Below are positions 7,853 to 16,283 of a DNA stretch of 64,000 bases, in pieces; positions within the stretch are counted from its first letter, which is position 1; the number at the start of each line of letters is the position of its first letter. Source of the stretch: CALVLD01 sp964467585 (GTDB lineage: Bacteria; Bacillota; Clostridia; Christensenellales; CAG-138); the NCBI GenBank assembly GCA_964467585.1, contig CAYXRF010000005.1:1-64000 (forward strand), in the 5' to 3' direction. Below the pieces are notes generated by a model. The model made no database searches. It was not told the DNA's origin and saw only the letters and a program-made list of their open reading frames with translations. The translations under genes and the position numbers were made by a program.

Positions 7853-8647
7853 ATGAAAAAATTGATTGCATATATGCTGATAATATGCGTTTGCGCGATT
7901 GCCGCCGCCTGCGTCCGCACAAGCGAGATACCCGAAAGGGGCGTATCTGTGGTTCCGCTGACAACGGCGGCGCAGACGGAGTCTGTCGAGGCGACATACG
8001 CACCGCTGTTCACCTCCGCGCCCGAGGCTTCCCCCACGCCCGCGGACGAGCCTGCGCCGGAGGGCCCGTACAAAAGCGATAAATATCCTGTTACCGAAAG
8101 CAGCCGCCGCACTCAGGCGGGGGGCATGTACCCCGAGGAGCAAAGGCTCAATTATGACGCCAACAAATTCAAATGCATAATAGACCTTACAAACCAAGCC
8201 GTGTTTATTTACGAGCGCGATGAAAACGGCGAGTATACCGTGCTTGTGCGTGAGATGATTGCCTCCTGCGGAACAACGGCGACCCCAACGCCTGTCGGCA
8301 CATTTCAAATGAAAGACGACTACAAACGCTTTGGCTATTTTGTGCGCTTCGGATGCTATGCGCAATATTGGTCGTTGATTGTCAACCGCATATATTTTCA
8401 CTCAATACCATATGTTGAAAGGGATTCCCGCACGCTGGATGTGGAGGGCTTTTATCAGCTCGGCTCCCCCGCCTCACACGGCTGCATACGTCTGCTGCCC
8501 GATGACGCCCATTGGGTTTATCTTTATCTTTGTCCGGGCACGACAGTCACAATAACGAACAGCCTTCCGTATGACGAGGCGCTTAGGGCGCGGCTTATGC
8601 GCATTGAGCTCCCCGTCCCGCAGGCATATCAGATCGGGCAGGGTTAA
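7853..8647 (+). CDS. L,D-transpeptidase (YkuD) lipoprotein
   Basis: The 264-residue protein has a lipoprotein signal with lipobox IAAAC, a Pro/Ala/Thr-rich linker (about 25-75), and a YkuD catalytic domain from about residue 105. The domain shows TATPTPVGTFQMK, YFHSIPY and the active-site signature SPASHGCIRLLPDDA with catalytic Cys and His. Such enzymes form 3-3 cross-links in peptidoglycan or attach proteins to it, outside the membrane. No good ribosome site precedes the ATG, and the likely -10 element is 6 bases upstream, so the message may be leaderless. addA follows after 5 bases and is probably co-transcribed. Confidence 0.9.
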   Translation: MKKLIAYMLIICVCAIAAACVRTSEIPERGVSVVPLTTAAQTESVEATYAPLFTSAPEASPTPADEPAPEGPYKSDKYPVTESSRRTQAGGMYPEEQRLNYDANKFKCIIDLTNQAVFIYERDENGEYTVLVREMIASCGTTATPTPVGTFQMKDDYKRFGYFVRFGCYAQYWSLIVNRIYFHSIPYVERDSRTLDVEGFYQLGSPASHGCIRLLPDDAHWVYLYLCPGTTVTITNSLPYDEALRARLMRIELPVPQAYQIGQG

Positions 8648-8652
8648 AAAGC

Positions 8653-11600
8653 ATGGGGCGCGAATGGTCAAAAAATCAAAAAGATGCTATTAATCTAACG
8701 GGCGACCTGCTTGTTTCCGCCGCGGCGGGGGCGGGCAAGACGGCCGTTTTAACCGAGCGCATAGCAAGGCTGATATCCGAGGGCGTGCCTGTTGAAAAGC
8801 TGTTGGTTGTTACCTTTACAAAGGCTGCCGCCGCCGAGATGAAGGCGCGGATACAAAAACGTCTTGATACTCTTGCCAACGACTGCGCCGATCCCGAAAG
8901 GGCGCAAAGGCTTGCCGCCGCCGCCGATGCGTGCGACAGGGCAAACATATCAACCATTCACAGCTTTTGCGCAAGCGTGCTGCGCCGCAACTTCTCCGCG
9001 GCGGAAATCGACCCCGCCGCCCGCGTGGCGGACGATGTGGAGTCAGCAGTGTTGACGGCAAAGGCTCTGGACGCCTGTCTTGAGGAGGCGTTTGCAGAAA
9101 ACGAGACCACACCCATTATGGGCTTTTCCTCTCTTTTGAAGGCGGTGGGCGACGACAATCGCTTGGGGGAGCTTGTTATCGGACTTTACAGCTTTGCCGT
9201 GGCATTGCCCGATCCAAACGCATGGCTGGACATGGCGGCAAACGCATATGGCGATGGCTTTGACAATGCCGCCGCAAAGCTTTCCGCCTATCAAATTGAG
9301 CTTAGCAGAACGGAGCTTGATTCATTTTCACAGAGGGCAAGGGCTTTGCGCACGGAGCTTTCAGATACTCAGGAGGGCATATGCGCTGCGTTGGACGGCG
9401 ATTTAAGTCTTATGCTTGCGCTTTCGCTTCAAAAAACTCATGACGAATGGCATGACGCGCTGTTGCAAACAACGTATACCCGTCTTAAATGGGTAAAGGG
9501 CACGGAGAGCGAGGATAAGCAGGAAGTTGAGACATACCGCAAAGCGTTTAAAAACTACATCAATAAAGAGCTGAAGGAAAAACATTTTGCGCACACGCTT
9601 GATGAGGAAGCGCAGTTTGCAAAAACGCTTGCGCCGCCCATACAGGCGCTGAGACGCATAGTCGGGCGCTTTGCGGAGATATATACCCGTCTTAAAACCG
9701 AGGAGGGGCTTATAGATTTTGCCGATATGGAGCAGCTCACCCTCAAGGCGCTTAAAAACGATGATATTGCGCGTGAATATCGAGAAAAATTCAAATACGT
9801 TTTTGTTGACGAATACCAGGATATTAACCCCGCACAGGAGGCGATACTCACTCGGATATCGGACGGCAATCGCTTTATGGTAGGGGACGTCAAGCAGAGC
9901 ATATATCGCTTCAGAATGGCGGAGCCTGCAATATTTCTTGAAAAATATAAAAGCTATAAGGGCGCGGACGGTAAAATCCGTGTAGATCTAAATTTCAATT
10001 ACAGAAGCGGCGGCGTGATTTTGAACGCGGTCAACACGCTTTTCTCTCAGCTTATGACAGGCACGGTGGGCGAAATTGACTATCGTGACAACGCCGCGCT
10101 TGTTACGGGGCGAAAGGGTGAGGAGCAGCGGGGCGAATGCGAGCTTGCGCTTATCGAAATCCCACGCAACTTCAGCGGCGCGGAGGAGCTTTATCCCATA
10201 GCTGACGAAATTGAAGACAATGACGATGACGATGACGATGACGGCGGCGATGATTATACCAAGGCAAAAAACGACAACGGCGATGAGGATATCGACGCTG
10301 CCGCGGCGGAGGCGGCGTATGCTGCGCGCCGCATACTGGAGCTTAAAAAAAGTGAGCGCGTGATTGAAAACGACGTCCCGCGTGAGGCGCGCTGGAGCGA
10401 CTTTACAATACTTCTGCGCGCCGCAAAGGCCGTGGCGGGCAGATGGCTTTCCGTGCTTTCGGACGCGGGCATACCATGCGTGTCCGACGCCGCCTCAGGC
10501 TTTTTTGACGCGATGGAGGTGCGTGTGTTCCTCGACCTGCTTCGCGTAATTGATAATCGCCGACAGGAAATCCCACTGCTTGCGGTTATGCGCAGTCCGA
10601 TATTCGGCTTTTCGGATGAGGAGCTTATTCACATCCGTGCCGATTATGAGGGTAAGGAGCTGCTTGACTGCGTTATTGCCGCGTCAGAGGACGTTTCGCT
10701 TCCAACGTGGGGGGTCAAATGCAAGTCAATGCTTGATTGCCTTGCGCGATGGAGTGAAGACTGCCGAATGGTGGGCGTTGGCGAATTTATAGGCGCTTTG
10801 CTGGATGAAACACGCTTTAACGCATATTGCTCCGCCCTTTACGGAGGCTCCGCACGCAGCGCAAACCTTGAATCGCTTTGCGAAAAAGCAAGGCAGTACG
10901 CCGCGCACGGCATGATAGGGCTGCACGGCTTTCTTGCTTACATGGACAACGTCAAAAACAATGCCGCGATTGACACGGCGCAGTCCCCCGCGATAGACGC
11001 GGTGAGGCTGATGAGCATACACAAAAGCAAGGGTCTGGAGTTTCCCATTGTGCTGATAGGGGGCATTACCCACGGGTTCAAGCGCAGCTACAATAGAGAC
11101 GTCGGCATTTTTGACACTGAATTTGGCGTGGGGCTCCGCTCGGTTGACGGGGACGTCAAAACAAAATCATTTATGCAGAGGGCGATAGCGGCAAGGGAGG
11201 CGTCACGGCTTGTCGCGGAGGAAATGCGCGTGCTGTATGTGGGAATGACCCGTGCCAAACAGCATCTGATAATGCTTGGGGCGACAAAGCGCGTTGACAA
11301 GCTGTTGAGCACAAAGGCGCGTCCGCTGTCCGATATAAGAATAAGCCGTGCGAACAGCTATGCAGATTGGCTGCTCGGCGCTTATTTTGCAAATGGAGCG
11401 GAGCAGGGCGGATTAACCTCACGCCTTGTGGGCGGAGGGGAGATATCCCTTGATGTGCTGTCCGCGGCAGCGGCGGCCGCAAGCAATCAGGGCATGACCT
11501 GTTCACAGCTTTCGGACTGGGCGCAGGAATCCGCATTTGCCGATTATTCTTCAATCAGCAGGCTTTTCACGCGCCGCTATCCATATCAAGAGGACGTTGA

Positions 11601-12198
11601 GCTGCCAAGCAAGCTTAGTGTAACGGGGCTTGTTGAGCGCGTGGCGGAGCCTCTTTTGCCTCCGGAATTTATGCGCGGGGAGCAGCAGCTTTCGGGCGCC
11701 GACCGCGGGACGCTTACGCACAGGCTGATGCAGCTTGTTGACATTGCTCCGCACACTTCGCAATCGGTACAAGCGCAGCTTGACGCGCTTACCGAAAGGG
11801 GCTATTTTACCCCGCGTGAGGCAAAGCAGATAAACGTGGCTTCGGTTGCGGAGTTTTTCGATTCGCCGCTTGGAAGGCGGCTTGTCGCCTCCCAGCGTGT
11901 TGAGCGCGAAAGGCGATTTAACATACTTGTTCCCGCAAGCAGGCTGATAGGCGCGGATACGGATGCGCCCATAATGCTTCAGGGAGTTATCGACTGCTGC
12001 TTTACTGAGGATGGCGCGTGGGTGCTTATAGATCACAAGACAACAAGAGTGGACGGCACTCACACGGCAAAAACCGTTGCGGAGCAGTATCGCGCACAGC
12101 TTGAGCTGTATTCCGAGGCGCTGACGCGTCTGACGGGTCTGCCCGTCAAAGAAAAATACGTCAATTTGCTTTCGTCAAACGAGACGGTTCGTCTGTAA
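8653..12198 (+). CDS. addA: ATP-dependent helicase/nuclease subunit A
   Basis: AddA (1181 residues) is the UvrD-type helicase and nuclease subunit of AddAB, the Gram-positive counterpart of RecBCD that resects double-strand breaks. The Walker A motif is AAAGAGKTAVL (about residue 24), motif Ia VVTFTKAAAAEMK, motif II FVDEYQDIN, then VGDVKQSIYRFR, LMSIHKSKGLEFP and MRVLYVGMTRAKQHL. The C-terminal PD-(D/E)XK nuclease is seen in GVIDCCF, VLIDHKTTR and QYRAQLELYSEAL. A very acidic insertion rich in consecutive Asp sits around residues 517-545. addB, normally adjacent upstream, is not in this window; the gene instead follows a YkuD lipoprotein gene by 5 bases. The ribosome site is weak. Confidence 0.95.
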   Translation: MGREWSKNQKDAINLTGDLLVSAAAGAGKTAVLTERIARLISEGVPVEKLLVVTFTKAAAAEMKARIQKRLDTLANDCADPERAQRLAAAADACDRANISTIHSFCASVLRRNFSAAEIDPAARVADDVESAVLTAKALDACLEEAFAENETTPIMGFSSLLKAVGDDNRLGELVIGLYSFAVALPDPNAWLDMAANAYGDGFDNAAAKLSAYQIELSRTELDSFSQRARALRTELSDTQEGICAALDGDLSLMLALSLQKTHDEWHDALLQTTYTRLKWVKGTESEDKQEVETYRKAFKNYINKELKEKHFAHTLDEEAQFAKTLAPPIQALRRIVGRFAEIYTRLKTEEGLIDFADMEQLTLKALKNDDIAREYREKFKYVFVDEYQDINPAQEAILTRISDGNRFMVGDVKQSIYRFRMAEPAIFLEKYKSYKGADGKIRVDLNFNYRSGGVILNAVNTLFSQLMTGTVGEIDYRDNAALVTGRKGEEQRGECELALIEIPRNFSGAEELYPIADEIEDNDDDDDDDGGDDYTKAKNDNGDEDIDAAAAEAAYAARRILELKKSERVIENDVPREARWSDFTILLRAAKAVAGRWLSVLSDAGIPCVSDAASGFFDAMEVRVFLDLLRVIDNRRQEIPLLAVMRSPIFGFSDEELIHIRADYEGKELLDCVIAASEDVSLPTWGVKCKSMLDCLARWSEDCRMVGVGEFIGALLDETRFNAYCSALYGGSARSANLESLCEKARQYAAHGMIGLHGFLAYMDNVKNNAAIDTAQSPAIDAVRLMSIHKSKGLEFPIVLIGGITHGFKRSYNRDVGIFDTEFGVGLRSVDGDVKTKSFMQRAIAAREASRLVAEEMRVLYVGMTRAKQHLIMLGATKRVDKLLSTKARPLSDIRISRANSYADWLLGAYFANGAEQGGLTSRLVGGGEISLDVLSAAAAAASNQGMTCSQLSDWAQESAFADYSSISRLFTRRYPYQEDVELPSKLSVTGLVERVAEPLLPPEFMRGEQQLSGADRGTLTHRLMQLVDIAPHTSQSVQAQLDALTERGYFTPREAKQINVASVAEFFDSPLGRRLVASQRVERERRFNILVPASRLIGADTDAPIMLQGVIDCCFTEDGAWVLIDHKTTRVDGTHTAKTVAEQYRAQLELYSEALTRLTGLPVKEKYVNLLSSNETVRL

Positions 12199-12333
12199 TA
12201 ATACGGCAGCGCGGCAGCTTATTTGCGTTTTTGCCGATAAGCCGCACGCCCTTGTCCGTCACATCGCTTGCGCCGCCATACACATTTAACACCCTATATG
12301 CTCCGCCGTTCCGCGTCAAAAAAAACACAAAAA

Positions 12334-12398
12334 GTTAACCTCACTTTACAGAATCTTTACAATAAGCTATTCCACAAAGCTCCCGACACGTCTATAAT
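12334..12398 (+). promoter_or_regulatory. Candidate Pho box and promoter of the phosphate cotransporter gene
   Basis: Three TTTACA-like hexamers (TTAACC at 12335, TTTACA at 12345 and 12356) are spaced 10-11 bp, the arrangement bound by PhoP-type regulators. The promoter downstream has a poor -35 (TTCCAC, 12370-12375), a 17-bp spacer and a good -10 (TATAAT, 12393-12398), as expected for activator-dependent transcription. Confidence 0.5.
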
Positions 12399-12419
12399 TA
12401 CAAGCAGGGGGGCATGGGT

Positions 12420-12470
12420 TTGATAACCTTTCAAATCGGATGCAGTTCGTCCGATTTGAACCGCTATCAA
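12420..12470 (+). promoter_or_regulatory. Structured 5' leader of the phosphate cotransporter mRNA
   Basis: A 10-bp perfect stem (tcaaatcgga at 12431-12440 with tccgatttga at 12450-12459) is enclosed, across a symmetrical 5-base internal loop, by TTGATA/TATCAA. No T tract follows, so it is not a plain terminator. It lies about 55 bases before the start codon. The rest of 12199-12526 shows no gene. Confidence 0.55.
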
Positions 12471-12526
12471 TCGCTTATACCAAATTCATTTCCCCCAATA
12501 TATGTTGATATTAGGAGTATTTGAAC

Positions 12527-14323
12527 ATGGACCTTATGCAGCATCTGCTGTTGTTTATCGCAGGGCTTTCCTTCTCACTTTTCGGAATGCAGCTTATGAG
12601 CGGCAATCTGGAGCGTCTTTCGGGCGGAATGCTTGAGCGCACGCTTGAAAAGGCTACCAAAAATCGTTTTCTTGCAGTCGCTCTCGGCGCGGGAGTTACG
12701 GCGGTGGTGCAAAGCTCCTCCGCAACCACTGTTATGGTCGTCGGCTTCGTCAATTCCGGCATAATGAAGCTGGAGCAGGTCGTGGGCATAATAATGGGCG
12801 CAAACATCGGCACGACTATCACCTCGTGGCTTCTGAGCCTTACGGGCATTCAGGGCGATTCGTTCTTTTTGTGGCTGCTCAAGCCCACAACCTTCTCCCC
12901 CATACTTGCGCTTGTCGGCATATTGCTGCTGCTCTTTTCACAAAAAGAAAAGCGTAAGACGGTTGGGAAAATCCTGTTGAGCTTTGCACTTTTGATGTTT
13001 GGAATGTCCACAATGGGGGACGCCGTCGCCCCGCTTGCGGACAGCCCCACGTTTGCCAATCTGCTTGTCGCATTCCGCAACCCGCTTCTTGGCGTGCTTG
13101 TGGGCGCGGTGTTCACCGGCGTCATACAAAGCTCCGCCGCCACAATGGCAATACTCATCGCGCTTGCCGCCGCATTAAGCGGCTCGGATGCTCCAATCAC
13201 ATACGGCGTGGCGCTGCCTATAATTCTCGGCTCCAATATAGGAACCTGCGTCACCGCGCTTATATCCTGCATCGGCGCAAACCGCAACGCGCAGCGTGCG
13301 GGCATGGTGCATCTGTTTTTCAACACAATAGGCACGGTGGTTTTTCTTGCGCTGTTTTACGCCGCAAACGCCATATTCAAGTTTGATTTTGTAAATCAAG
13401 GGGTATCGGAGTTTGGCATTGCAATAATCCACACAATATTCAATCTGCTTGCAACCCTGCTGTTTTTGCCCATGCCAAACCTGCTGTGCCGCCTTGCAAA
13501 GCTTGTTATTCCAGATAAGCGCAGCGAAAGCGGGGACGATGTTGTTCCCCTTGACGAGAGATTTTTGGCGTCGCCCTCGGTTGCGACAGAGCTTTGCGGA
13601 AAAAGCGTTGCTCAGATGATGACGCTTGCGGAGACGACTGTTTTGCAGGCGCTTGATATTTGTGAGCCGTCCCGCTACACTGACGACGCCGCCGCCGCGA
13701 TACGGCGCGGGGAGCTGCGTCTGGACGAATATGAGGATATGCTGGGAACCTACCTTGTCAAGCTCAGCGCAAACTCACTTTCCGTTGACGATGCGGAGGA
13801 GGTCAACCATATGCTCCACGTCATAGGCGATTGTGAGCGAGTTGGCGACCACGCTCTCAACCTGCTTGAATCCGTTGAGGAGATGCGCGATAAGGGACTT
13901 AAATTTTCCGACGCGGCAGAGGAGGATATGGCGGTTATGCGGCACGCGCTGCGCGATATTCTTCAGCTTACGTTTGAATCCTATGCGGCGCGGGATATTT
14001 CCGCCGCACGGCATGTCGAGCCGCTTGAGGATGTTATCGACACCCTTCAGGAGCGCATAAGAAGCCGTCATATAATCCGCCTTCAGGAGGGCAAATGCAC
14101 AATACAGCTTGGGTTTGTGCTTTCGGATATGCTGATGAATATGGAGCGCATAAGCGACCATTGTTCAAATATTGCAGTTTGCCTGCTTCAGCTTCACGAC
14201 AGCTACAATGCTCACAGCTATATCGAAACAATCAAGCACGGCGATGCGCAGAAGGCTTCGGAGTTTGGCGCACAGTTCATGAGCTATGCGGATAAATACT
14301 CTTTGCCGGAGGGCAAGGAGTAA
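12527..14323 (+). CDS. Na/Pi cotransporter with PhoU-like domain
   Basis: The 598-residue protein belongs to the NptA/YjbB family and is expected to move phosphate with sodium across the cell membrane. Two inverted PNaS repeats each carry a QSS signature (VVQSSSATTVMVVGF near residue 63 and GVIQSSAATMAIL near 203). Eight or so hydrophobic helices reach to about residue 330. The C-terminal 240 residues form a PhoU-like helical domain (GDCERVGDHALNLLESVEEM and MERISDHCSNIA), typical of the larger family members. ATG 12527 lies 9 bases after AGGAG, whereas the in-frame TTG two codons earlier is too close. The Pho-box-like repeats upstream support regulation by phosphate. A role in phosphate balance is inferred from the family. 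Confidence 0.92.
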   Translation: MDLMQHLLLFIAGLSFSLFGMQLMSGNLERLSGGMLERTLEKATKNRFLAVALGAGVTAVVQSSSATTVMVVGFVNSGIMKLEQVVGIIMGANIGTTITSWLLSLTGIQGDSFFLWLLKPTTFSPILALVGILLLLFSQKEKRKTVGKILLSFALLMFGMSTMGDAVAPLADSPTFANLLVAFRNPLLGVLVGAVFTGVIQSSAATMAILIALAAALSGSDAPITYGVALPIILGSNIGTCVTALISCIGANRNAQRAGMVHLFFNTIGTVVFLALFYAANAIFKFDFVNQGVSEFGIAIIHTIFNLLATLLFLPMPNLLCRLAKLVIPDKRSESGDDVVPLDERFLASPSVATELCGKSVAQMMTLAETTVLQALDICEPSRYTDDAAAAIRRGELRLDEYEDMLGTYLVKLSANSLSVDDAEEVNHMLHVIGDCERVGDHALNLLESVEEMRDKGLKFSDAAEEDMAVMRHALRDILQLTFESYAARDISAARHVEPLEDVIDTLQERIRSRHIIRLQEGKCTIQLGFVLSDMLMNMERISDHCSNIAVCLLQLHDSYNAHSYIETIKHGDAQKASEFGAQFMSYADKYSLPEGKE

Positions 14324-14370
14324 GCGCCACAAAAAAATGCATTGACGATTGCATCCTTTTAATTCCGCAA

Positions 14371-14428
14371 TTGACAACGCATTCAAAAAAACATATTATT
14401 ATGCCGTCAAGCATCAGTTTGACGGCAT
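14371..14428 (+). promoter_or_regulatory. Promoter and hairpin before the DUF1294 gene
   Basis: TTGACA (14371-14376), 17 bp, TATTAT (14394-14399). The predicted start of transcription falls in a perfect 10-bp hairpin (atgccgtcaa 14401-14410 with ttgacggcat 14419-14428) followed by TTTATTT. The hairpin may end the upstream transcript, or sit at the 5' end of the new one. Confidence 0.6.
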
Positions 14429-14449
14429 TTTATTTAGGAGGGGTTTTAT

Positions 14450-14749
14450 ATGATTTGGAGTGATTGGCTGTTAATCGCTGTGTTCGGGGTTATGTCCGTT
14501 GTTGCCGTTTGCCTGACCTGCTATGACAAGTCCGCCGCAAAAAAACGTCCCAACGCACGCACACCGGAAGCAACGCTTATGCTTGTCGCCTTTTTCTTCG
14601 GCAGCTTTGCAATGTATATAACAATGCAGCTTATACGCCACAAAACAAAGCACGCCAAATTTATGGTGGGGATACCTGTGTTTATGGCGCTGCACGCGGG
14701 ACTGATAGCTGCATACATATTTTGGCTCAGACCGCTGCTTGTCGCCTGA
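14450..14749 (+). CDS. DUF1294 family small membrane protein
   Basis: This 99-residue protein matches the DUF1294 pattern: an N-terminal helix, then CYDKSAAKKRPNARTPEATL, a second helix with FFFGSFAMYITMQLIRHKTKHAKF, and a third helix near the C terminus. The HKT-K-KF motif is the hallmark. AGGAGGGG precedes the ATG by 7 bases. The family function is unknown. The gene stands between the phosphate transporter and the convergent hydrogenase gene. Confidence 0.88.
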   Translation: MIWSDWLLIAVFGVMSVVAVCLTCYDKSAAKKRPNARTPEATLMLVAFFFGSFAMYITMQLIRHKTKHAKFMVGIPVFMALHAGLIAAYIFWLRPLLVA

Positions 14750-14764
14750 CGCGCTTTGTTTAAG

Positions 14765-14812
14765 CAAAAATAACGGATAAGCAAATTGCTGTGCCGAAGT
14801 GCTTATCCGTTA
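14765..14812 (-). terminator. Terminator of the hydrogenase operon
   Basis: The perfect 13-bp stem taacggataagca (14771-14783) pairs with tgcttatccgtta (14800-14812). On the minus strand the right-hand side is followed by TTTTTG, so it ends the operon coming from 19 kb. It may also serve the DUF1294 gene from the other side. Confidence 0.8.
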
Positions 14813-14845
14813 ATCCTTTGAGTATGGTGAATCAATGCTCAAGCC

Positions 14846-16273
14846 TTACACGTTAAGCGGCGCGATCGCGTCGCTTATGTGCTTTTCAAGCGCAAGACGA
14901 CCATAGGCGTCAACATCGTCCTTGTTTTTGTCGCCGTGAGTAAGGCAGCCCGCACCGTTTATGCAGCCGCCGACGCAAGCCATTCCCTCGATAAAATTGC
15001 CGTCGGCGCGTCCCTTGGAGGCTTTAAGCAGCTGCATACGACACTCCTCAATACCGCTGCAGCGAACGGCTTTCAGCTCAAAATCGGTAAGACCGCGTTC
15101 CTTCAGCCCCTGCTCCACAGCATCGGAAAGTCCGCCGCTTCGCGCAAATATGCGTCCAAAATATGAAGCGTTGTCAAGCACGTCCTCCTCAAGAGTTGAA
15201 ATATCAATGTCGCGGCTGTCAAACAGCGCCTGAAGCTCCTCAAACGTAAGAACACAATCCACAAAGGGATGAACCTCCGCCTTTTGAAACTCCATCTTTT
15301 TGGCGGTGCATGGCCCTATGAACACCACCTTGGCGGCAGGGTCTGTTTTTTTGATGTATCGGGCAATCTCCGCCATTGGCGAAAGGTTGCTTGATACCTG
15401 CCCGCGCAGCTGCGGAAACTGCTTTTCGATATAGCTGACAAAGGCGTGGCAGCAGCTGCTTGTGAGAAAGCCCTTTTCGTAAAGCTCCGCACACTCCGCA
15501 TACGCCGTCATGTCCGCGCCCAAGGCGGCCTCAACAACGTGATAGAAGCCCAGCCGTTTTATGGCGGTGATAGCCTGTCCAACCCTTGCGTATGCGAACT
15601 GACTGTATATTGAGGGCGCAACCACGGCGTAAACCTTGAATTTGCTGTTGTCCTCACTGCGCTTAAGCATGTCTATAACGTTGAGTATAAACGATTTATC
15701 GGATATAGCCCCAAACGGACATTGATATACGCACGCGCCGCAGGATATGCACTTTGAGTTGTCCACGCTTGCGCTGCCGTCCTCCGCCATATGTATCGCC
15801 TTAACCTTGCAGGAGTTTTCACAGGGACGCTTTTTGTTTGCTATTGCGGAATACGGGCAGACCTCGGCGCATTTGCCGCAGTTGACGCATTTGGACTTGT
15901 CGATGGAAGCCTTTTGATGCTCGTCAAATGTGATTGCATTTCGGGGGCAAGCCTCCTCACAGCGATGCGCCAAGCAGCCGCGGCAGGAATCCGTTACGGT
16001 AAAGCCGCCCGCGGGGCAGTCGTCACAGGCAATGTCAATAACCTCTATAACATTGGGGTTGGACTTGTCGCCGCCCGTGGCAAGACGCACGCGCTCCGCA
16101 AGTATGGCGCGCTCTTTATAAACGCAGCAGCGAATTGTTGGCGTTTTGCCCGGAACAATGGATTTGGGTATTTCGGATATAGCCTCGATAAGCGTATCGT
16201 CCCACGCGTGACGGGCGACCTCCGTCAAAACCCTGTACTTCATCAACTGAACTCTCGTGTCAAATTTTTTCAT
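14846..16273 (-). CDS. [FeFe] hydrogenase, group-B-like
   Basis: This 475-residue H-cluster protein has several ferredoxin-like [4Fe-4S] motifs in its first 210 residues (CRGCLAHRCEEACP, CVNCGKCAEVCP, CISCGACVYQCP). The H-cluster domain follows, with L1 TSCCHAF, L2 FIGPCTAKKMEF and L3 EGMACVGGCINGAG. All four Cys ligands and the Cys-pair are kept. L1 has His where group A enzymes have Pro, and L3 has the EGMAC form that fits group B. Group B enzymes are thought to couple ferredoxin to proton reduction, but their physiology is poorly known. The start at 16273 follows AAGAGG; a longer open frame overlapping the upstream gene is not supported. It lies 10 bases after the phosphatase gene and is the last gene of its operon. 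Confidence 0.88.
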   Translation of the reverse strand: MKKFDTRVQLMKYRVLTEVARHAWDDTLIEAISEIPKSIVPGKTPTIRCCVYKERAILAERVRLATGGDKSNPNVIEVIDIACDDCPAGGFTVTDSCRGCLAHRCEEACPRNAITFDEHQKASIDKSKCVNCGKCAEVCPYSAIANKKRPCENSCKVKAIHMAEDGSASVDNSKCISCGACVYQCPFGAISDKSFILNVIDMLKRSEDNSKFKVYAVVAPSIYSQFAYARVGQAITAIKRLGFYHVVEAALGADMTAYAECAELYEKGFLTSSCCHAFVSYIEKQFPQLRGQVSSNLSPMAEIARYIKKTDPAAKVVFIGPCTAKKMEFQKAEVHPFVDCVLTFEELQALFDSRDIDISTLEEDVLDNASYFGRIFARSGGLSDAVEQGLKERGLTDFELKAVRCSGIEECRMQLLKASKGRADGNFIEGMACVGGCINGAGCLTHGDKNKDDVDAYGRLALEKHISDAIAPLNV

Positions 16274-16283
16274 ACTCAACCTC

